From: Helianthus annuus
Lineage: Eukaryota > Streptophyta > Magnoliopsida > Asterales > Asteraceae
Assembly: GCF_002127325.2 (NCBI RefSeq)
Contig: NC_035438.2
Location: 145,090,708-145,154,707, forward strand
Direction: 5' to 3'
Length of the DNA stretch: 64,000 bases
Shown: positions 33,942 through 45,284 of the stretch, piece by piece
Layout: every line of letters begins with the position of its first letter
Numbering within the stretch: position 1 is the stretch's first letter
Made by a program: the position numbers and the translations under genes
Notes under the pieces: model-generated
Databases searched by the model: none
Told to the model about the DNA's origin: nothing
The model's input: the letters and a program-made list of their open reading frames with translations, nothing else

Positions 33942-34591
33942 TGTTGGTGCACTTGTGTCTGTACTTTGTCTGTATTCGGTCACGATGTAAACGATGTCCT
34001 GATTAGTGTTGTAAGTTGACCAAGTCAACCATCCTCCGGTTTGACTTGGACAACAGTTTGTAAATGTTGAAAGATGTTCTGTCTCGAAGGATAAGAGATC
34101 GAAGGATGATATGGATCCTTCGATCTCTTCGAAAGATATGCTTCGAATGATTAGACCTCGAAAGGTGATCTTTCGAGGTCCTTGATGATCCTTCGAGTGA
34201 CTTGTCATCGATAGATGATCCTTCGGACCATCTATCAGATCCTTCGGACTGGACATCATGGGCTGGGTATAAATACCCATGCATTGTGTTGAGTTCAGTA
34301 GACAGACACTTAGACAGATTTACACACCGAAAGAGAGAGTCTTCTTGAGAGCATTCTGTCCGGAACTCACACACACACTTTGAGAGTTTACATGTTAGAT
34401 TTGTAAACATTGTGCTTGTAACCGAAACCTTCATTTGCATTAATACAAGTTGTGTTAATCGGTGAACCCGTGTGTGTTGTGTTTGTACTTGCTTAATCCC
34501 GGTTTGCTCGCTAGCTTGGATTCCGCACTCGCTAGTGGGTTAGTATAACAAGGTTTGAGGTTCGTCATCCTCCGACAAAAAGGGACCTACA
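33942..34591 (+). repeat. 5' LTR of Sirevirus B
   Basis: 650 bp, TGTTGGTGC...GGGACCTACA. It has a TCGAAAG/CTTTCGA array from ~34075 to 34250, a TATA box at 34268-34275 inside GGGTATAAATACCC, and a downstream AC-rich start region. Confidence 0.95.
34268..34275 (+). promoter_or_regulatory. TATA box of Sirevirus B
   Basis: TATAAATA within the palindrome GGGTATAAATACCC; also at 44868-44875 in the 3' LTR. Confidence 0.75.
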
Positions 34592-34593
34592 AG

Positions 34594-34605
34594 TGGTATC
34601 AGAGC
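34594..34605 (+). other. Primer binding site of Sirevirus B
   Basis: TGGTATCAGAGC, two bases after the LTR end; initiator tRNA-Met type. Confidence 0.93.
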
Positions 34606-35374
34606 TTGGCTCTTTACCTTGTTTAAAACCGGGTTATTCAAGTTCTTGGTGTGTGTTTGAACACTTGGTTTAACACCCGTTTTTGTTGATTTTTCTATAC
34701 CTTTAAACTGGAAAACGTGTTCTAAACCTTCGGGAGTGTTCAAGGTTGGGTTGGGTAACTTAAAAACTTGTTTTTGAGTGTGTTGGTAATTTCCGGCCAT
34801 ATTCCGGTCAATATTCCGGTGACTGGTTTGAAGATAAGGTTTTTCCTTTTTGGGTAAATTATCTTTCAAAATCTTAGTTGGTGGGAAAGTTGTCAGCCTG
34901 CCATACCCTTTTGCCGAAAGTTGACTTACCAACCCATCACCTTTTTCACCAACCTTTCACATCTGTGTCAGTGTGTCAGGAGCTGTCGAAAGATATCCTT
35001 CGACTTCGAAAGACCATCTTTCGATCAGGAAGATTCGATAGAAATATATCTTTCGACCCATCTTTCGAAGGCTTAGCATCATCTTTCGTTCCTGGAATCT
35101 ATTCGAAGGATAGTAGTTCGAAAGATAAGGATTTGTCTCGAAAGATAAGGATCTTTCAATTGTGAATCTTTCGAGACTGTGAATCTTTCGAAATCTTTGC
35201 TCGAAAGTCAACAGTGATCTTTCGAACACTGTTGATCATTCGAACAAGGGGTGATCTTTCGATTGTGGTCTGTTTATTGTTAACAATTTTCTGTTTTTGA
35301 GATCTTTCGACCAGGATCCTTCGGCTGTGTGATCTTTCGGAATTCTTACTTAGCGTTTATTTTGCTTATCAATC
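34606..35374 (+). repeat. Sirevirus B leader with dense CTTTCGA / TCGAAAG array
   Basis: About 770 bp untranslated leader. From about 34985 to 35340 it holds roughly twenty copies of ATCTTTCGA or TCGAAAGAT in both orientations, the same words as in the LTR. No gene. Confidence 0.85.
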
Positions 35375-36190
35375 ATGAATCCGAATTGGTGGAATCCGGC
35401 CCCCGACAGTGGTAAATATACAAGTTCAGGTGTCACTCCCTCATGGTGGGGTACACCGGCGCCAGACAGTGGAAAATACACGTCTACAAGTCTATCGCCT
35501 TCATGGGCCGAGTCTCCGGTATCGACATCTTCTCAGGGAAATCAGTGGGCGTTAGTCTCGAATTAAACTCCGAGTATCCAAAGTATTTTACTGAGCGAAA
35601 GCGAAACAGGAAGTTTGAATCGACCTCCGAAGCTGATGCATTTAAACGAGTATCCAGGTTGGGCTGATCGTTTCCGTACATATGTTTTGGGCCAGAATAC
35701 AGAGCTGTGGATACGTTTCACCACAGATTTTGATCAAGCTATCGAAGTCGCTGCTTCAACAACTGCTAGTTTTGCCGATCTTCCAGAGGATCAGAAGAAA
35801 ATATATGATCTGGAGAAGAAAGCCTACGCCATTCTCACTCAGGCGTTAAGCAAAGACATCTATCATCAATTTGTCAGCTTCAAGACTACGAAGAAGCTGT
35901 GGGACGGTTTGAAAACCAGGGGAGTAGGAAATGAAGCAACACGTCAATTGCGCAATGATCTGCTCAAGAAAGAATTCGACTGTTTCACGTGCTTAGATAA
36001 GGAGTCATTGGGAGACATGACAAGTCGGTTTTATCATTTGCTTACTGAGTTGAATAATTTTGGTGTGACGACAACTCAAGCAGAAGTGGTGAAAAAGTTT
36101 GCTGATGCTTTGCCTCCCCAATGGAGTAGCTTCTTGGAAATCCTGAAGTATAACGGAGTGTTGAAAACTACAAATATCAACGACTTCGTC
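35375..36190 (+). pseudogene. gag: Sirevirus B gag, N-terminal part with stop
   Basis: ATG 35375 gives MNPNWWNPAPDSGKY with a repeated TPSWWGTPAPDSGKY unit. An in-frame TAA lies at 35564-35566 (S-N-stop-T-P-S); the frame stays open after it. The capsid region follows (RPPKLMHLNEYPGWADRF, KKLWDGLKTRG, FADALPPQWSSFLEILKY). One base is lost near 36190, after TTNINDFV, putting the rest of gag in another frame. Confidence 0.85.
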
Positions 36191-39100
36191 AGCTTCTGGA
36201 AAACAAGGATCAGGAGGAAACATTAAAGGCGAAGAGAGTTCCATTGCCACAAAATCCTGAAATGTATTGTGGAACTTCCAATACTTCGTCTGCAAGAACA
36301 GGTCCACATGCTCCTTTGCAAACAGCGTTTGTCACTAGCACGGATATGTATGGCAATCCGGTGCAAGTTCCTGTAAAGCCACCTCCTACCACAGATATGT
36401 ATGGAAATCCAATACAACCACCACCTCCTCCCCCTCCTGCTCAAACACAACGTGCATGTTATGGAGGAACATCATCTGCAGGTCAACAATCAAAGTCTAG
36501 TACCGTTCAGCTCGACACGTCAAGCTTCTCTAAAATCAATGTAGAAGTAGCTAAGGAACACATGGAGCTGCTTAACACTGTAGTGAGCGCGTACTGTGGA
36601 TTGATAGAAGGTCAGATTGGCAACATTAATCTGACACAAGAAGATTACAGGCAGATTGATAAAGAGGAGATGGACTTGATGGACATCAAGTGGGCCTTTG
36701 CGAGTGCTGTGAGAAGAGCAAAGGATTGGATGGAAAGTACTGGAAGAACCAGCTTGGAAAGCAAGAGAGACACCAAGTATGGGTTCGATAAACAAGCTGT
36801 TAAGTGCTTCAACTGTGGTGAACGGGGTCACTTTAAAAAGGAGTGCACAAAGCCAGCTCAACACGGGAATCAAAACCCCTTCAGAAACCAAGGCAACCAG
36901 CAGAACAGAAACAATGATCGTACATTGGTACCCGTCAACAACCAAACCAACCGGGCACTTGCGGTTCAGGTGGATGAAGGTTGTGACTGGTCAATCCAGT
37001 TGGGTGGTGATGCTCCCGATGGAACAGCATGTTTTGCTCAGGTTGTGAAGAAGTTAGTTCACACCAGTGGTGGAGAATCTTCTGCCAGTGGTGGTGAATC
37101 ATCTGAAGATGAAGATTCGTCTGGATACAGTAGAAGTGTTGATGAAGAATCATCCAATTCTGGTGATGATCATGTGGGTGAGACATCAAATGCAGCAATC
37201 GATGCAGATATTGATGAACTTTTGGGGGAAGCTGCAGCAGAAACTCAAAGAAGATCTATTCTGGTGGACCAAGCTGCTTATTCTTCGTCTTCTCTCCATT
37301 CAGCCTTTATGGCTAATGTCGACGGTTCATCAAGTCAGGTATGTGTCGATGAACCCACTGCTATTAACTGTGATGAATGTGATAGATTGCATGCTAGGTG
37401 TGCTGACTTAGAAGGAAACATGTCTGAGTTGCAAGCCAAACATGATGCTTTACAAGCTAGTTTGTTTGACTTGCAAGACAAACATAGTTCCTTGAGTGCT
37501 GAGTGGTGTGACTTGCAAAGCAAGCATGAGGCTTTGCAAGAAAAATATGATGTGACATTCATCCACAATCAGAAATTGACTGTGGATCTCTCAAAATGCA
37601 CAGAAGCCAACATGTTTTATGAAAACCATGAAAAAGAATTTAAGTCAGTAATTGAAACATTAAAGAAAGATAAAACTGAACTGACTAAAATGGTTTCAAG
37701 AAAACAAACTGATATTAATTTGTATATATCTCGCCTTGAGATTATGCAAAAAGAGATGGCTTGTGTGAAAACCGAAAGTGATGCGATCCAACTCAAGCTA
37801 GACAGTTATTTGAGCTCTAGCTATGTGTTAGACCACATCATTGATGTTCAGAAGGAAAAGAGAGATGTCACATGCATAGGCTACAAGAAATGTCCACCAC
37901 CAGTGAGACATAATTATGATGCCATGCCTGATGAAGAGGACAGGGTATTCTTTGAACCGTCTGTGCCTCTAGATGTTAAGGAGTTTGCTGCAGGGCTCGG
38001 ATACCAAAAGGAAGTATCCTCAGATTCAGATGTGTCAGCAGATACATTTGTAAGTGCTGAACAGAATCAAGATCCTCCAGTTGTGATTGAGGATGCTGAT
38101 TCCTCTGATGATGAATCTGATGATACTGTCCCAGCAAAGTCTGATGCGGTAGCCAAAAATGAGGACATACCTCTCGAGAATCACATTCTATGTGATCCCC
38201 CTGTACAACCCGCTAAGACTGTTGCAACTGAGTCTTTATCTGCAGAAGAGCCGGAGAGTGTGAATTTGCTGTACACTCTAGTTGGTGATGATAAAATTTA
38301 CTCAGACAAAGATTTTCCCATTAAGAATGTTAATCAATCCTTAATCTGTAAAGTCTTTGAAAATTCAACAAGTAAGTTTTTGGGAAAGACAGGACCACGT
38401 GTTACAGTTACACAGTGTCCTCCTATTCCAAAGGCTAAAATCCGAAAACAATTTGGCAACAACCAACAGTGCCAAAACAGCAAAATCACACCAAGCCCAA
38501 AGGAAAATCACCGGCTCAAGTCCAAAAGAAGCCGAACCAAAAGAAGAAGAAAAATGTTAACTTTGTGAAATCGACGAGAACAGACAAAATTGAAAAGTTT
38601 GAAAATCAATCTAACTTAGATTTTGTCAAGAAAACTATTGTCGAGAAAAGAAATGAACCAAGCAGTTCAAAGCCTAGTACCTCGGGTTCACAAAGTTCAA
38701 CATCTTCGGCTAAGCGATCACATGATACTTCGGGGTTTGTAGAACGAAGATCATGTTTTGAATGTGGAACCATTGGACATATTATTCGTAATTGTCCATA
38801 TCTTCATAAACAAAAAGGAAAGGTTGATGATCCCCGTGGCAAGACTGACCGTAAGCCATCTGTTTCCACAAAACAAGATCCCCGACTTGTAAAAGAAAGA
38901 GAAAAGAAACAGAAACGGCAACAGGTCAAGAAGATTGAAAAAGCAATTAAAATCGACGTGGTTCAAAAACAATCTGTTGTTGTAAAACCAGAAAATTCCA
39001 AAACTTCAAACAATCAAGAAGTTAAAATTTTAAAGAAAGACACTGGTAAAACAAAACAGACATGGAAACCTAAATCGGTTACTGAATCAGGGGGACCATC

Positions 39101-39194
39101 ACAATTCACCAACCATCAAAGACAAGAAGTTATTGTCATTGATGAAAATGGAAGACCCAAGACCACAATGGCTTGGGTCCCCATCTCCAACTAA
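36191..39194 (+). pseudogene. gag: Sirevirus B gag, C-terminal part
   Basis: It reads LLENKDQEETLKAKRVPL, a Pro-rich region with repeated TDMYGNPIQ units, a CCHC knuckle (CFNCGERGHFKKEC), a long acidic and coiled-coil stretch (DLQDKHSSLSAEWCDLQSKH), a basic stretch, then a second CCHC knuckle (CFECGTIGHIIRNC). One base is lost near 38471. The end is WVPISN followed by TAA 39192-39194. Total gag is near 1,270 codons, far longer than in most Copia elements, a known Sirevirus trait. Confidence 0.85.
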
Positions 39195-42100
39195 TTCATT
39201 TGAGTTCATGTGCAGGGTATTCCAGGAGGAACTGTCAGTAGTCATTGGATTGTTGATAGTGGGGCATCCAGGCACATGACAGGCGACATGAAGCTTCTCT
39301 ACGACGTTAAATCTATTAGAGGAGGTTATGTTGCTTTTGCTGGAGATAAAGGTGGATATATAACGGGTGAAGGAATGATATCCAACGGGATTGTCAGTTT
39401 TGACAAGATCAACTTTGTGCAACAACTTGATCACAATCTTCTTAGTGTTTCTCAAATCTGTGACAAGCAGTTCTCAGTACACTTTGATGCTAACGGATGT
39501 TATGTGCTGAAACCCGGCTTCAAAATTCCAAAAGAATGGATTCTCTTGTCGGCTCCAAGGATAAATGATTTGTACGTCCTTGACATGAGCCAGGCTATTA
39601 CTACGTCTGCACAAGCAACTTGTTTCGTTTCCAAAGCCACAGAAAAAGACACTATCTCTTGGCACAGACGAATGGGTCACATTCACTTACGCAAAATGAA
39701 TCATTTGGTATCAAATGAATTGGTGAATGGTGTTCCCCTCAAAAATTTCCATCTTCAAGACGTCTGTGTTTCGTGCCAGAAGGGAAAGCAAACAAAGAAG
39801 AAGCACCCTACAAAGAAGATCAACACGGTGGCAGTTCCTCTTGAACGTTTGCACATGGATTTGTTCGGTCCTGTCAAGCACAAGAGTATTCGGGGTGATC
39901 AATACTGCCTCGTGGTTACTGATGATTATTCAAGATTTTCTTGGGTTGCGTTCATGGCACACAAGAGTGAAACTTTTGGTATTATCAAAAACTTGATCAT
40001 TCAGATTGAAAATTTGTATAAGTTGAAGGTTAGGCGGATACGTAGCGACAATGGTACTGAATTTAAAAATCATTCCATGACGGAGTTTTGCACTTCAAAG
40101 GGTATTCTTCATGAGTTTAGTGCAGCTTATACTCCTCAACAGAATGGTGTCGCTGAACGTAAGAACCGCACATTGATCGAGACTGCTAGGACAATGTTGG
40201 TAGAGTCGCAGCTACCCATTCCATTCTGGACTGAAGCTGTAGCCTCTGCATGTTATACATTGAACAGAGTCCTTACAGTCAAAAGGCACAACAAGACCTG
40301 CTTTGAGCTTCTTCAAAAACGGAAACCAGATTTGTCTTATCTAGAACCGTTTGGAGCTCCATGCACAATCATCGATCCTAATGGAAAGTTTGGGGCAAAA
40401 GCAATTGATGGATACTTTCTTGGGTATGCCACCCCTAACTTACGAGTCTGGAATCTAGAGACTAAAAGGGTCGAGGAATGGTCTGAGGTCAGAGTACAAA
40501 GGCACACCTTGCCAGTCAAAAATCCGGGTCAACCTTGGATGTTTGAGTACGATGACTTCTTCAATTCGATCAATGTTGAAGCCGTTGAAGAAAATGCTGC
40601 GGCTAGGATGTTTTTCGAGAGTGACAATGCAACAGTTTCACCGGTGGTTCGTCCGATTCTTGTTAATCAAGAACCATCTTCTTCGGTGAACAATAATACT
40701 CTCAACAATGAGGATTTTCATGATGCAAATGAATTGAACGAATCTTCAGAGGATGATGAATTTCTAGATGCAGATCAAGAAGCCCCAACAACAGCAGTTC
40801 ATGGTACTTCAGAGGGTACTCCTCCGGTAGATGCCCATAGAACAGCTGAGGCTACTGCATCATCCTCTTCGTCAATTCCAGGACTTGATTTGGTTGTTGA
40901 TCTTAATCTCAACAACCTGGGTATAAATGTTCCAGTTCCAGATAATCCAGAAACAAGGATTCATAATACCCATCCTCAACAAAACATCATTGGAAATGTG
41001 CAAAGTGGCGTTCAAACAAGAAACATGTTGCGAAACAACAACAATGCAGGCTTGTATGCAGCTATTAGAGAATCCGGGCAACAAAACGATTGGTCTTTCG
41101 CGTGTTATGTCTCACAGGAAGAACCAAGAACGTGGAAAGAAGCCTTGAAGGATAACGCTTGGGTTGAAGCAATGCAGGAAGAACTGCAACAATTCCAGAA
41201 GCTGGGTGTCTGGAAACTCGTAGAGAAACCTGCTGGATACAAGAAGATTGGTACCCGTTGGGTTTTCAAATGCAAAAAGGATGACCGCGGAGTTGTTATC
41301 CGAAACAAAGCACGTTTAGTCGTTCAAGGTTTTCGTCAGATTGAGGGGATCGACTACAACGAAGTGTATGCACCAGTTGCACGTCTCGAAGCAATTCGAA
41401 TCTTTCTAGCCTATGCGTCCTTCAAAGGATTCAAGGTTTATCAGATGGACGTGAAAAGTGCATTCTTACATGGTGTGGTTGAAGAAGAGGTATACGTCGA
41501 ACAGCCTCCAGGTTTTGAAGATCCTATCCATCCCGATCGGGTTTGGTTGCTCAACAAAGCTCTCTATGGTCTACATCAAGCACCGCGAGCTTGGTATGCA
41601 ACCTTATCTCACTATCTGCTGGAGAACGGTTTTCGTAGAGGTCTTATCGACTGTACTCTTTTCATCAAGGAACAAGATGGAGATCTTCTTCTGGTACAGG
41701 TATATGTTGATGATATTATTTTTGGTTCTACTAATGATGTCTTGTGTAGGGAATTCGAGCGCATCATGCAGGATAAATTCGAGATGAGTGCTATGGGGGA
41801 AATGACTTTCTTCTTGGGCCTACAAGTTCAACAAACAGAGTCTGGGATATTCATCCATCAGACTAAATATGTTGGTGACATCTTGAGCCGGTTCCAGATG
41901 TCTGATGCAACGCCCATTGGTACCCCATTGCCAACTAATCACGGAATTACTCCTGACTTGAAGGGAGAAGCTGTTAGCCCTTCAATCTACCGCGCGATGA
42001 TTGGATCTCTTATGTACCTCATAGCATCTAGGCCAGACATAATGTACCCAACGTGCCTGCTTGCCAGATATCAAGTTAACCCGAAGGCCTCACATCTTGC

Positions 42101-42650
42101 TGCTGTCAAAAGGATTTTTCGTTATTTGAAGGCGTACCCTGACACCGGTCTGTGGTACCCTAGGGATAATAACTTTGAATTGGTAGCTTGCAGTGATTCT
42201 GATTTTGGCGGATGCAAAATCGACGGTAAATCCACAACGGCTGGATGTCAGTTCTTAGGAAATCGCCTAGTCACATGGCAGTGCAAGAAGCAGACGTGTG
42301 TCGCTACATCAACATGCGAAGCTGAATACATTGCTGCCTCAAGCTGTTGCTCCCAAGTTCTTTGGATCCAACAACAAATGCGGGACTACGGTTTTGAATT
42401 CCTAACTACTCCTATTTACGTTGATAATTCTGCTGCTTTAGATATCACTAGAAATCCTGTGCAGCATTCGAAGACCAAACACATCGAAATCAAATATCAC
42501 TTCATACGTGATTGCTTTGAGAAAAGGCTAATCGATGTTGTTAAGGTCCACACCGATGACCAACGTGCCGACTTATTTACCAAAGCTTTTGACAAATCTA
42601 GATTTGACTTCTTATTATTGGTAAACGGTATTAAGGTCAAGCAAGAGTAA
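39195..42650 (+). CDS. pol: Sirevirus B pol polyprotein (intact, ~1146 aa)
   Basis: Pol is in the gag frame after TAA 39192-39194 and a second stop TGA 39201-39203; the first Met is at 39210. Protease [13 protein letters not shown]; pre-integrase [12 protein letters not shown] and CVSCQKGK; integrase [22 protein letters not shown] and [38 protein letters not shown] and YVDDIIFGS; RNase [29 protein letters not shown] and VDNSAALDI. All catalytic residues looked for are present. How pol is translated past two stops is unclear (readthrough, splicing or internal start). Confidence 0.93.
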
Positions 42651-44541
42651 AACCAACATCGGAAAATCATTTTTGTAAATACCTTTGTGTTTTTAAATTT
42701 GTCTTAGTTTATTGATTTTAGGGGGAGTATATCCAAAAATCAGAAAATCCAAAAACATCGAAAAATTTCAAAAACACAAAAACAATAGAAAATCAAAACT
42801 GAGTTTCCTGGCGAGCAAAAGAGAAAATGATAGTACATCAGTGGTCTATCCAAACCTCTTTAAACCTTAAATGAAAAACGATAAGCAGCTCTATATAAGA
42901 TGTATCGGTAGGCTCACAATCATTTTAAAGTGTGCAGGGTGATATAAACTTAAATCGACTGAAGACCAGGTGGGAACCATTCATTGGCATATGGTCTTAG
43001 TACCGAAATTTCGTTTGATAGATTGCCGAGGTTCTGAGATATTCGGTCTTTATGCTGCTTATCATCTGGGTATCATGGTTGTATCTTTTACCGAAAAATA
43101 ACGGGGACGCAAGTCTAGATCTTCCATGATACTATACATACGTGTACATATTACATACTGCATTTGACCTCAATAAGTGATAAACAATCACATGTCCATA
43201 TCAAATAAGTGATAATATATCACATTTATCCGGGTGTCAAGTTCGTCTCTCTGCTGTACGGAAGTACTGACCTGTTCACGGACTTGCACCTGTGCCCTCA
43301 TGCATATGAAAATCAAGTTCCTCATCAATAAGTGATTATATCACATAGGACTTGTTTTCAAATCAAAATAAGTGAGTATCTCACAGCTTATACGGTCAAA
43401 CAGATGATAATCGGTATACTCACCGGTAAGATGAACTCTCGTGCATACCTTGATACGGGAATGTGTCGTGATGTGGATGAACACCGGTCGGTAAGTATAA
43501 ATCATACATCAACGTATCCTCTAAACATGATTACATCTGATAAGTTGAGCTTAAGTGGACAACAATACCGATAATTGTTATAGGATGCTTATCTTAATGT
43601 TAACTAACTGAACAACAAGAGTGTTTTGGCGTGACCGTACACTGATATGATTCTCTTTCCCTCGAAACTCGCAAAAAGAATGTTTGTATATATTTATTTA
43701 TTTACTGCTTAACTTTTATTGTGTTTCTTTTAAACAGTTTCGTCGTTTGGTGCATATCAGCACGACATTAGCGGTGATGTCGTTTGATAACACTCAAAAG
43801 ACTTTAAATTGTTGTCTTTTAATTTCAAAAATACCAAAAAGATTTTAGGTGTGTTTTAATATAAACTTTATAAAAGCCAAAAAGATTTTCTTTCTTCATT
43901 ATTTTCGATCGTACGATGTTGGAGCTCAAGTCTTCGTTACCTGAAACCTGGCTGAAAACCGAACTGACTAAATCTTCATAAACGGTCAAAAATTTGCATG
44001 TTTGAAAGTTAAAAACTAAAATTGGCAAATTTATTAAACTTTCAAACTGTCGGACGGTGTTTGATTATGACATGGTCATTCGTGTGTCATTTGTTTATAC
44101 TATATTCCAAGCAGTTGTTCTCATTACGCGTTTAGATTTCTTGCATGTGCAGATTCTAAAGGCTAGGAGAACATGGTTGATGACAAGCCTTGGAATGAAG
44201 ACACGACGAGAAGGCGCTCAAAAGATGAAGATGATCGAGTTGCCGCTGGCCATCATCATCACCACAAGGATCTCACTTCATAAGGATAAAGTCTTTTCAC
44301 GAGCATAACTCAAGGGGGAGCTTATGTTAAGGGGGAGTTTGTCAACACACTTCCTACATGATACGGGTAGTTTGTTGATACACTCTCTGCTTTCAAGACG
44401 TGAAGACATTGAAGATCCTCCGACTTTGAAGACTTGAAAGGACATCAGAGTTTTGAGAACTCGAAGACCAAAGACCGTCGAAGTTCGAGACGAGTCTACA
44501 ACTATAGAAGATAAAGACAAAGTTACAGCCAAGGGGGAGTT
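42651..44541 (+). other. Sirevirus B 3' non-coding region with repeated purine tracts and hairpins
   Basis: No gene is convincing; no env-like frame. GGGGGAG tracts occur at 42718-42728, 44311-44320, 44328-44338 and 44529-44541 (the last next to the LTR). Four short hairpins with AATAAGTGA...TCAC lie at 43173-43193, 43204-43224, 43327-43346 and 43367-43385. Confidence 0.75.
44529..44541 (+). other. Polypurine tract of Sirevirus B
   Basis: CCAAGGGGGAGTT immediately before the 3' LTR. Near copies are at 44311 and 44328. Confidence 0.88.
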
Positions 44542-45191
44542 TGTTGGTGCACTTGTGTCTGTACTTTGTCTGTATTCGGTCACGATGTAAACGATGTCCT
44601 GATTAGTGTTGTAAGTTGACCAAGTCAACCATCCTCCGGTTTGACTTGGACAACAGTTTGTAAATGTTGAAAGATGTTCTGTCTCGAAGGATAAGAGATC
44701 GAAGGATGATATGGATCCTTCGATCTCTTCGAAAGATATGCTTCGAATGATTAGACCTCGAAAGGTGATCTTTCGAGGTCCTTGATGATCCTTCGAGTGA
44801 CTTGTCATCGATAGATGATCCTTCGGACCATCTATCAGATCCTTCGGACTGGACATCATGGGCTGGGTATAAATACCCATGCATTGTGTTGAGTTCAGTA
44901 GACAGACACTTAGACAGATTTACACACCGAAAGAGAGAGTCTTCTTGAGAGCATTCTGTCCGGAACTCACACACACACTTTGAGAGTTTACATGTTAGAT
45001 TTGTAAACATTGTGCTTGTAACCGAAACCTTCATTTGCATTAATACAAGTTGTGTTAATCGGTGAACCCGTGTGTGTTGTGTTTGTACTTGCTTAATCCC
45101 GGTTTGCTCGCTAGCTTGGATTCCGCACTCGCTAGTGGGTTAGTATAACAAGGTTTGAGGTTCGTCATCCTCCGACAAAAAGGGACCTACA
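44542..45191 (+). repeat. 3' LTR of Sirevirus B
   Basis: 650 bp, identical by eye to 33942-34591. TSD CAACA (45192-45196) follows. It ends 93 bp from the stop codon of F-box B. Confidence 0.95.
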
Positions 45192-45284
45192 CAACATAAT
45201 CATAAAAACCACTATACAAGGTTCGTTCTTTCATTTTCTTTTTGTATCAAAATCCAGAACGTATTTTTTGATATGTATTTTAAC

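Larger units (their letters stand above)
33942..45191 (+). mobile_element. Young Sirevirus-like Copia element B (11.25 kb)
   Basis: 650-bp LTRs identical by eye, initiator tRNA-Met primer site, very long gag, 1146-codon pol, 1.9 kb non-coding 3' region with several polypurine-like tracts, TSD CAACA. Long gag, multiple purine tracts and palindrome-rich LTRs are known of Sireviruses (SIRE/Maximus). The empty site in the duplicated block proves the insertion. Gag carries one stop and two single-base losses despite the youth implied by the LTRs. Confidence 0.94.

Noticed and set aside
34003..34440. A 145-codon minus-strand frame in each Sirevirus B LTR (also 44603-45040)
   Set aside because: It is the reverse of LTR promoter and leader sequence, is Ser/Arg-rich and is explained by the CTTTCGA array having few stops. 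Identity of the two copies only reflects identical LTRs.
34985..35340. Heat-shock elements like those of the ONSEN Copia element
   Set aside because: The GAANNTTC spacing of heat-shock elements is not the repeated unit here; the word is CTTTCGA/TCGAAAG.
43160..43390. CRISPR-like spaced repeats
   Set aside because: Only four short, unequal hairpins with irregular spacing in a plant Sirevirus; not a CRISPR array.
42651..44541. Envelope-like gene in Sirevirus B
   Set aside because: Only short frames of under 90 codons, no signal peptide or membrane segment of note.
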